A stretch of 6,824 nucleotides of DNA. Origin: Treponema sp. (GTDB taxonomy: Bacteria; Spirochaetota; Spirochaetia; Treponematales; Breznakiellaceae). The position numbers were made by a program, and so were the translations under genes. Shown here piece after piece: positions 1 through 5,363 of the stretch (the stretch's first letter is position 1; every line of letters begins with the position of its first letter). The DNA is taken from the NCBI GenBank assembly GCA_031284195.1, contig JAITAI010000057.1, positions 1-6,824 on the forward strand, in the 5' to 3' direction. The notes under the pieces are model-generated. The model ran no database searches. It was not told where the DNA came from and worked only from the letters and a program-made list of their open reading frames with translations.

Positions 1-1659
1 CATAATCTAGCCTTGAGAATACCTGAAAACAGCGATATGAAACACCTGACTGAGCGGATAAACGCCTTTATCGCCTATATGGATCGGATCGTATCGCTCA
101 TTCAGATCCGGGCAAAGTACACTGAAGAAAATGCAGAAATCTTGTACAAGCTGATCGATGAAGCCCGTTCCCGGGTTAAGGCTCTGACCGCACTCATTGA
201 GACGATAAATAAACGTATTCCGGTGCAGGCTGAGAGCATAGGCCAGGTGGCAAAGGTCTTGCAGGAGATACACGCCCACCAGAGTAAGGCCATTACCACT
301 CAAATGGACAAGATAGACACCAGCGCCTCTCTTTTTGCGGAACTGAATAGGGGTATCCAGAACATGGAACGGATTATCCAGGATAATGTGACCGGCTATA
401 CAAACCTCAATAATCATGCAGGGGTCGGCAAGGAAGAGATGTTCAAGCTCCAAGAGATGATACATACCCTTACCGTTAAAATTAGTACCGTGTTTGAGGC
501 AAACAAAGTGATTAACCGCATCGCAAGTCAAACCAACCTCCTCGCCATGAACGCCGCTATTGAGGCGGCCCACGCAGGTGAGTCGGGCCAGGGCTTTGCA
601 GTGGTAGCCGATGAAATCCGTAACCTTGCGGAAAGTGCGAATAAGCAATCCCGAATCATCACGGACAGTATGAAAAGCCTCAAGGAGTCTATGGAAAACG
701 CGGTGCATACCTCAGAAAACACCAGTGTTTCCTTTGATAATATTTTTACGGCCATCAAAAACATGGATGCCAACCAGAACGAACTGGTAAAAGCGGTCAA
801 CAGCCAGCAAAGGAATACGGAAGAGATGATCAGCCAGTTTACCGGTATACAAGAGAGCATTAAGGAGATTCATGAAGGGTCGGGAAACATTCTGACCCAA
901 AGTCAGACCATTCAGAGTGAAGTGGAAAAACTCGCCTCGATTATTACCCAAGAGGTAAAAGCCTCCCAGTCTTTATCTTCGAATCAAGAGGTTGCGACTA
1001 AACTCATGGACGCGGCCATTGATAAGGTAAAGCACAATCTGGTCAGCGTAAACGAAATCAACCATGAAGTTTCGGTATTTAAAGTGTCGGAACAGCCTTC
1101 CCTCCTGACCAGCAAAAAGAGCATGAAAGGGGCTATCGTGCTTTGTATAGCGGAGCTGGTAAAGAAGGTTGGTGGCGGAGATCAGAAATGGCTGGAGATT
1201 TTGAAGCGTTCCGGCCTGCCTGAAGATGTGCAGCTTACTAGTATCTCTGATGTGGATGATTCGGTTATCCAACGGGTGCTTACCCATATCGGCGATGTAT
1301 TACAGCTCTCTCCCGGGCAAATATCGGACGCATTCGGGGATTATTGGGTCAACGAGTATGCCCCCAAACATTACAAAGCCTATTATTACGGCATAAACAG
1401 CGCCAAAGCCATGCTTATGAAGATTGATTCAATTCATGAGCAGGTAACCAAGATCATACCCAACGCCCGTCCGCCTCGGTTTGATATAGAGGAAATTGAC
1501 GAAAATACCCTGAAGGTCCATTACAAATCCCACCGGAAGATGATCGATTTCTATATCGGCCTGGTTAAAGGGGTGGGTAAATTCTTTAAAGCCCCTTTGC
1601 AGGTTAAGAAGTTGTCAGAAGAATACGTGGAGATACGGTTTGGCTCAAGGGTCCCTTGA
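1..1659 (+). CDS. Methyl-accepting chemotaxis protein with C-terminal H-NOX heme domain (5' partial)
   Basis: Predicted soluble chemoreceptor that converts gas binding at heme into control of the CheA/CheW array. Residues are numbered from the TTG at base 13. Residues 1-165 are helical coiled coil. Residues 167-221 are the MCP hairpin tip, with IASQTNLLAMNAAIEAAHAG and GFAVVADEIRNLAE. Coiled coil continues to about 355, then a short linker leads to an H-NOX domain at 371-548 starting MKGAIV. The domain has a proximal heme-ligand His at 475 (KIDSIHEQVTK), PP at 487-488 and the heme-propionate motif YKSHR at 504-508. No transmembrane segment or HAMP domain is visible, so it should be cytoplasmic. 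The frame is open to base 1 (HNLA precedes the TTG) and neither the TTG nor the ATG at 37 has a convincing ribosome-binding site, so the start probably lies upstream. In the family, MCP and H-NOX fusions occur in anaerobes; the classical ones carry H-NOX at the N-terminus. Domain calls are very secure. NO selectivity is inference. Confidence 0.93.
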   Translation, partial: HNLALRIPENSDMKHLTERINAFIAYMDRIVSLIQIRAKYTEENAEILYKLIDEARSRVKALTALIETINKRIPVQAESIGQVAKVLQEIHAHQSKAITTQMDKIDTSASLFAELNRGIQNMERIIQDNVTGYTNLNNHAGVGKEEMFKLQEMIHTLTVKISTVFEANKVINRIASQTNLLAMNAAIEAAHAGESGQGFAVVADEIRNLAESANKQSRIITDSMKSLKESMENAVHTSENTSVSFDNIFTAIKNMDANQNELVKAVNSQQRNTEEMISQFTGIQESIKEIHEGSGNILTQSQTIQSEVEKLASIITQEVKASQSLSSNQEVATKLMDAAIDKVKHNLVSVNEINHEVSVFKVSEQPSLLTSKKSMKGAIVLCIAELVKKVGGGDQKWLEILKRSGLPEDVQLTSISDVDDSVIQRVLTHIGDVLQLSPGQISDAFGDYWVNEYAPKHYKAYYYGINSAKAMLMKIDSIHEQVTKIIPNARPPRFDIEEIDENTLKVHYKSHRKMIDFYIGLVKGVGKFFKAPLQVKKLSEEYVEIRFGSRVP

Positions 1660-2992
1660 GGTCCTGCCGGGGAATGGTAAGGGTAAAACAGGTTTCTTGG
1701 GCAGAGGAACTCACCGCAATGGACCAGCCGTGGGACTCCACCACCCATTTGACGATGGCTAAACCAAGCCCCATGCCCTGTTCCTGCCGGGAAGAACTGC
1801 CCCGGTAAAAGGTTTCAAAAATATGGGGTAGATCCTTTTGGGCAATCCCAGGACCATTATCACTGATGCGAAGGGTGACGGTGTTTTCCCCTGCCTCTGC
1901 AGCAAGCCGGATGCGGGTTCCTGCGGGCGTATACCGGATGGCGTTGTTGACCAGGTTTTCCAGCGCCCGGATAGTAAGCCGTTCGTCCAAGGGAACCAAG
2001 AGGGAAACGGGCAGATCAAGGGCTACTACTACCCGGTGCTGGAAGAGTTCTGCATCCAAGGCAATACGCCGGGCAAAATTAAGCAAAAAGTCCCGGAGCC
2101 CTACCTTTTGTAAGCGGCCATGCCATTCACCGGTCTCCATCCGTACCAATTCAAGGAGATCCTGGATCATCCCTTCCAGTTGATCCGCTTTGGCAATAAT
2201 AATATCCGTTGCACTGATACGGGAAACAGGATCATCGGTAAGACCGTCTCTAATCGCCTCGGTGTAGCCTCTAATCAAGGCCAAGGGGGTCTTGAGATCG
2301 TGGGTAATACCCATGATGAAACGGTAGCGGCGGTTTTCTGCTTCCTTGAGGGCAGCCCGCATGTGATTCAACGAACTGGTGAGGGAGGTGATTTCATTGC
2401 TTCCCCGGACATCTAGGGTTAAGTCCAATTCCCCTGCAGCGATCCGCCGGGTGGCCTCTTCAAGTACCAGCACTGATCTCGTGATGGAACGGGCGATGAA
2501 TAGGGACATGGCAATGGCGAATACCACCAGGATCATCACGAAGATGATACTGCTTATCAGGGGAAACAGCGGCGGCTTTACATGTCCGGGGTTTTTGAGA
2601 GGCCGGCGGATAAGCAGGTACTCATGCCCTTCAAGCCAGAAGGGAGATTCAAAGTTATAGCTATACTGTTTATGTTCCGCCTTAAACAAGGCAGCTATGC
2701 TGGCGATAGTTTCCAATGAACCGGTTTTGAATTCAGGAATACTGGAATAGAGGACCATAAAATCATCCCGGAAAATCGTGAAATCCGCGTTAGCCCGGGA
2801 TGCAAAACGGGAAATGGCTTCCCAATCCTGCCGGCTGATATGCTCTGCCAGGAACGTATCGTCATAAACCGGAATCTCCGCCTGCTCGGTTCTCTCCTGA
2901 AAGGCACGAAACAAAAGGAGCGAAAGGAGGGTGAGGAGGGGAACTATAATAATACCGGTTATCAGCAGATGAAACTGGGTTTGGATTTTCAT
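1604..2992 (-). CDS. Membrane HAMP-type sensor histidine kinase
   Basis: Inner-membrane sensor kinase that autophosphorylates on His and passes phosphate to the regulator encoded just upstream. Domains of the 462-residue protein, in order: TM1 about 8-28; an extracytoplasmic sensor region about 30-142 with no motif I recognise; TM2 about 143-167; HAMP about 168-220; HisKA with H-box ITHDLKTPLALI (phospho-acceptor His231); and a HATPase_c domain with N-box ENLVNNAIRYTP (345-356), G1 DNGPGIA (378-384), F-box IFETFYRG (391-398) and G2 GMGLGLA (406-412). All catalytic boxes look intact. The ATG at 2990-2992 directly follows the regulator stop codon, and the Shine-Dalgarno AGAGGG is formed by the regulator's last codons, which suggests translational coupling. 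After the usual domain end (LTIPR, about 441) there is a 21-residue tail whose codons run antisense into the H-NOX-MCP gene. The signal sensed cannot be read from the sequence. Confidence 0.95.
   Translation of the reverse strand: MKIQTQFHLLITGIIIVPLLTLLSLLLFRAFQERTEQAEIPVYDDTFLAEHISRQDWEAISRFASRANADFTIFRDDFMVLYSSIPEFKTGSLETIASIAALFKAEHKQYSYNFESPFWLEGHEYLLIRRPLKNPGHVKPPLFPLISSIIFVMILVVFAIAMSLFIARSITRSVLVLEEATRRIAAGELDLTLDVRGSNEITSLTSSLNHMRAALKEAENRRYRFIMGITHDLKTPLALIRGYTEAIRDGLTDDPVSRISATDIIIAKADQLEGMIQDLLELVRMETGEWHGRLQKVGLRDFLLNFARRIALDAELFQHRVVVALDLPVSLLVPLDERLTIRALENLVNNAIRYTPAGTRIRLAAEAGENTVTLRISDNGPGIAQKDLPHIFETFYRGSSSRQEQGMGLGLAIVKWVVESHGWSIAVSSSAQETCFTLTIPRQDLKGPLSQTVSPRILLTTS
1644..1660. 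repeat. Perfect 17-bp palindrome at convergent gene junction
   Basis: CTCAAGGG-T-CCCTTGAG has two perfect 8-bp arms around one T. As RNA it can form a 7-bp stem with a GTC loop on either strand. It covers the last codons and stop of the H-NOX-MCP gene and the antisense C-terminal tail of the kinase. No T-tract follows on either strand, so it does not look like a standard intrinsic terminator. It may be a weak bidirectional terminator or 3'-end stabiliser, a protein-binding dyad, or chance. Confidence 0.55.
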
Positions 2993-3691
2993 TTACCCTC
3001 TGTTTCCGTCTCCGTTAAACCGGTAGCCCATGCCAAACACGGTTTCTATATACCGGGGATTGGCCGGATCATCTTCTATTTTCTTCCGCAGCCGCTGCAT
3101 ATACACTGCGACTGTGGTAAGGTCTCCATAGGAATTTTTCCAGACCCCGGCATAGATGGTCTGTGGATTAAGGGGTTTCCCCGCATGTTCGGTAAGATAA
3201 GCAAGGCAGCCGTATTCTTTATTGGACAGGGGGATCCGCAGCTCCGCCTTTTTGAGGATACATGCCTCATAGTCAAGTACAAAAGGACCAAACCGGAAAA
3301 GCCGGCCCGGCTCTTTTTCCTCAAAGCCCCGGAACCGGCGAAACAGCGCCCTGACTCGGGCCACCAAGACCTTGGGAGAAAAAGGCTTGGTTACGAATTC
3401 ATCTGCTCCTCCTCCCAGGCCGCTTATGAGGTCTTCGTCGCTGTCCCGGGCAGACACAATCAATACCGGCGTACTGCTGCTCCGCCGGTACTGCTGGAGG
3501 AATTCAAAGCCGTCCATGCCCGGAAGGTTGATATCCAAAATGATAAGCTCCGGTTTCCAGATTTCCATGAGGGCAAAGCCTTCTTCCGCACTTTTTACCG
3601 CTTGGATCTCAAATCCTTCCTTGCGGAGATACAACGCAATGAGATCGGCCAGTTCGATAACATCTTCGATAATGAGGATTTTTCCTTGCAT
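2993..3691 (-). CDS. OmpR/PhoB-family response regulator
   Basis: Cytoplasmic transcription factor and presumed partner of the downstream kinase. With the start at the ATG at 3689-3691 it has 232 residues, normal for the family. The receiver domain is 1-120: acidic pair Glu9-Asp10, phospho-acceptor Asp53 in ILDINLPGMDG, Ser80 as the switch hydroxyl, and Lys102 in TKPF. A short linker (about 121-130) leads to a winged-helix DNA-binding domain at 131-226, with LSNKEYGCLAYL, the recognition-helix region TTVAVYMQRLRKKI, and the terminal wing YIETVFGMGYRF. The frame stays open 44 codons upstream to a GTG at 3823, but that extension is not receiver-like; family members start just before KILIIED. 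The Shine-Dalgarno GAAGG is only 2 nt from this ATG, an unusually tight fit, and a TTG three codons upstream is possible. It is the first gene of the operon, and its TAA abuts the kinase ATG with no gap. Confidence 0.94.
   Translation of the reverse strand: MQGKILIIEDVIELADLIALYLRKEGFEIQAVKSAEEGFALMEIWKPELIILDINLPGMDGFEFLQQYRRSSSTPVLIVSARDSDEDLISGLGGGADEFVTKPFSPKVLVARVRALFRRFRGFEEKEPGRLFRFGPFVLDYEACILKKAELRIPLSNKEYGCLAYLTEHAGKPLNPQTIYAGVWKNSYGDLTTVAVYMQRLRKKIEDDPANPRYIETVFGMGYRFNGDGNRG
2996..3001 (-). promoter_or_regulatory. Kinase ribosome-binding site inside regulator coding end
   Basis: AGAGGG on the minus strand lies 3 nt before the kinase ATG. It is made of the last two sense codons of the response regulator, and the intervening three bases are that gene's TAA stop. 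Ribosomes ending the regulator would therefore sit directly on the kinase start, the usual signature of translational coupling. The motif and spacing are seen; the coupling is inferred. Confidence 0.6.
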
Positions 3692-3753
3692 ATCCTTCAA
3701 AACACTATACTCTACCCATAATTTTTTCTGCAACAGGGCAGCGGTATACCCTG

Positions 3754-3782
3754 ATAATGCGCTTATAGCGCTTAGCTTGCAA
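3754..3782 (-). promoter_or_regulatory. Candidate sigma-70 promoter for regulator-kinase operon
   Basis: On the minus strand, TTGCAA (3777-3782) lies 17 bp from CATTAT (3754-3759); each matches four of six consensus bases. Transcription would start near 3747, giving a leader of about 55 nt before the regulator ATG. The spacer is largely filled by the dyad GCGCT-TAT-AGCGC (3759-3771), which could be an operator, possibly for the regulator itself. The elements are seen; the function is inferred. Confidence 0.4.
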
Positions 3783-3885
3783 ACGGCCCTGCTTCGGTAC
3801 AAAGGCAAGGGAACAAATACCACCGGTATTACTGATAATCCCTGAAGTGCCGGAACGTCAGAGCATAGATGAGGAGGGGTAGGGA

Positions 3886-3957
3886 ATGACCAAGGTAGAC
3901 GCCGCGCTTGCGCGCATTACGGGGCCCGGAGGTTTTGGGGAACTTTGTCCCGTTTGA
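3886..3957 (+). CDS. Possible small ORF of 23 codons with perfect Shine-Dalgarno
   Basis: The ATG at 3886 follows a perfect AGGAGG (3872-3877) with 8-nt spacing, the best ribosome-binding site in the window. The peptide begins MTKVDAALARITGPGG and ends FGELCPV before a TGA. It has no signal peptide or hydrophobic segment and I do not recognise it. The next reading frame (+1) stays open past the TGA to a stop at 4016-4018 and continues as NFVPFEKSICGMASPF, so this could be the front of a frameshifted or decayed gene rather than a true small protein. No convincing promoter was seen upstream. The purine-rich match may also be chance in a noncoding stretch. Low confidence. Confidence 0.25.
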   Translation: MTKVDAALARITGPGGFGELCPV

Positions 3958-4097
3958 AAAAAGTATCTGCGGAATGGCCAGTCCCTTCAGACTTGAGCCC
4001 GGTGGTTCCAGACTATAGTCCAGCGTTTGTACACTTGAGTCTAAGAGGTTTTTTATAAGCGGGTATTCGATACCTAAGTGCTGGTCCTGCTTAAGGA

Positions 4098-5321
4098 CTA
4101 CCCTCTGAAACCAGGAACCGTAAGTACCATACCAGGAAAAATCAGATGGGGGTTATCAGGATTTCTCATACGGTCTTTATTAACTTCATATAGGATCTTC
4201 CACATCTGCACATCTCCATAAAAGTGATCCGCAATACTCCAGTAACTGTCCCCGGCTTTTACGGTATACTCCTCAGCCGGAACCGTTTCCAAGATACGCG
4301 GAATCACCGGTTCAGGAGCCGGAAGGGGCTCTAGAGATACCGGTCTTGAGGTCACTGGTTCAGACATGAGTTTAGGCTCTTTCTCCTTGGTTTGCACCGA
4401 TGCTCCTATTGGTTTAGGGCTGGCTGAAGGAACCGGTGTAGAGAGAACAGGTATAGCAAGCACCATACCGGGAAAGATCAGATGGGGATTATCAGGATTT
4501 CTCATGGTATGTTTATTTGTTTCATATAAAAGGTTCCATTGTGCCGAATTTCCGTAAATGTGACGGGCAATGCTCCAGTAACTATCTCCAGGTTTTACTA
4601 TATACGACCCAGTGGATGGAGGTTCCCTGTTCACGGGCACTATGACCATCGGCTTAACCGAATTCTCTTGAGTTAGGGTTATCGGATGCAGCGGTTCTGT
4701 AGGTGGAATGAACTTTGTATCTGTTTTTTCTACTTTACGGGTATCTTCCACTTCTTTGGCCTGGAGAGCTGCTAGGAGAGATTCGATTTCCGCTACAGCC
4801 GCTAGGGTGGTTTGAGCCGCGGTCATGGTCTCTTGCCAATTCTGTACGGTTTTTGCTTTAACCGCAGTATTGTATGCGGTCGTTGCCTTGATATAAGGTG
4901 CGGGGAACTGGCTTTGAGCGCCGATCCCCGTTGCCCAGTCAAGCCGCTCCTTGGCCCGGGCAAGAGCCTCTTCCGCTTCCTTAGCCTGGACAAGCCCTGG
5001 GTCTTTCTTACTTTCTGGGGTTACTAGAACCGGCGCGGACGCAGAGGGCAGCAGCTTAGGCTCCGAAGAAGGAGCAGCCGCACCTTGTGGGGCTGCAACC
5101 GATTCAGCGGGGACAACAAGAACTGGGTGAACTGCTACCGGGGATGAATCAGGGTTTGTAAGTGGAGGAGGTTCTGCTGCCGGGGGATTTGCGGAAACTA
5201 CCGGATCCTGCGGTCTGGATTCAAATGAGAAATTCCACCATTCATATACCGTGTTGCAGCCTCCGGCAAGCAGAAGAACCAGCGTACCTGTTACTGCCTT
5301 ACTGATAATCCCTTTTTTCAT
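4098..5321 (-). CDS. LysM-repeat lipoprotein, peptidoglycan-binding
   Basis: Predicted 407-residue lipoprotein that binds peptidoglycan glycan chains from the periplasmic side of a membrane. Residues 1-21 are a lipoprotein signal peptide (MKKGIISKAV, then a hydrophobic stretch) ending in LAGGC, with lipidated Cys22. Residues about 35-108 are low-complexity, rich in Pro, Ala and Ser, probably a flexible tether. Residues about 110-190 are Ala/Glu-rich helix, possibly coiled coil, resembling helical segments of other treponemal LysM proteins. LysM1 spans 239-291 and LysM2 351-403, each with the form YxVKxGDSYWSIAxHxYG...FPGMVL; the two are 37/52 identical and joined by another Pro-rich linker. 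The protein ends four residues after LysM2. The ribosome-binding site is weak (GGTG region) before the ATG. The gene lies 42 bp downstream of the barrel-protein gene on the same strand with no terminator between, so co-transcription is likely. There is no catalytic domain, so a structural or scaffolding role is inferred. Confidence 0.92.
   Translation of the reverse strand: MKKGIISKAVTGTLVLLLAGGCNTVYEWWNFSFESRPQDPVVSANPPAAEPPPLTNPDSSPVAVHPVLVVPAESVAAPQGAAAPSSEPKLLPSASAPVLVTPESKKDPGLVQAKEAEEALARAKERLDWATGIGAQSQFPAPYIKATTAYNTAVKAKTVQNWQETMTAAQTTLAAVAEIESLLAALQAKEVEDTRKVEKTDTKFIPPTEPLHPITLTQENSVKPMVIVPVNREPPSTGSYIVKPGDSYWSIARHIYGNSAQWNLLYETNKHTMRNPDNPHLIFPGMVLAIPVLSTPVPSASPKPIGASVQTKEKEPKLMSEPVTSRPVSLEPLPAPEPVIPRILETVPAEEYTVKAGDSYWSIADHFYGDVQMWKILYEVNKDRMRNPDNPHLIFPGMVLTVPGFRG
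4126..4169 (-). repeat. Intragenic direct repeat, copy in LysM2
   Basis: A 44-bp segment that matches 4462-4505 at 41 of 44 bases. It encodes the RNPDNPHLIFPGMVL end of the second LysM. The two copies are 336 bp (112 codons) apart. Two of the three differences fall at third codon positions or are otherwise conservative, so the segment has stayed alike at both DNA and protein level. Confidence 0.85.
4462..4505 (-). repeat. Intragenic direct repeat, copy in LysM1
   Basis: Partner of the repeat at 4126-4169, encoding the same C-terminal half of the first LysM. The N-terminal halves of the two LysM units are more diverged than this block, which points to an internal duplication with later drift, or homogenisation by gene conversion. 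Confidence 0.85.
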
Positions 5322-5363
5322 ATCACACCATTTAGATCTGCGATCCTGTCGCCTTCTTGATTT

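Larger units (their letters stand above)
3692..4097. other. Intergenic region between regulator and LysM genes
   Basis: About 400 bp with no long gene. It carries the region upstream of the regulator (minus strand), a candidate promoter with internal dyad at 3754-3782, and a possible 23-codon plus-strand ORF at 3886-3957. It also holds a GC-rich dyad (CGCG-CTTG-CGCG, near 3903-3914), a perfect 10-bp palindrome GACTATAGTC at 4011-4020, and two copies of ACTTGAG at 3991-3997 and 4033-4039. Just past the LysM stop on the minus strand are two short hairpins, GTCCT/AGGAC at 4084-4098 and GGTAT/ATACC at 4062-4074. Neither has a downstream T-run, so the LysM unit has no clear intrinsic terminator. 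Confidence 0.6.

Noticed and set aside
7..708. Minus-strand open frame of 233 codons opposite the MCP domain
   Set aside because: The plus strand here encodes an unmistakable MCP hairpin. The antisense translation shows no family pattern.
1604..3691. The two-component pair as the classical H-NOX partner kinase system
   Set aside because: H-NOX-associated kinases are usually cytosolic and in the same operon as a stand-alone H-NOX. This kinase is membrane-bound with its own sensor region and is convergent with an H-NOX already fused to an output domain.
2840..3721. Plus-strand open frame of 293 codons across the regulator and kinase genes
   Set aside because: It runs antisense to two well-supported genes with intact catalytic motifs. 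Its translation has no recognisable domain and is typical of a shadow frame.
3692..3823. 44-residue N-terminal extension of the response regulator from a GTG at 3823
   Set aside because: The extension is not receiver-like, and receiver domains normally begin at the KILIIED strand. The stretch contains the candidate promoter instead.
4049..4074. T-run (4049-4054) and GGTAT/ATACC hairpin as an intrinsic terminator
   Set aside because: On the plus strand the T-run comes before the hairpin, and on the minus strand the hairpin is followed by an A-run. Neither order makes a terminator.
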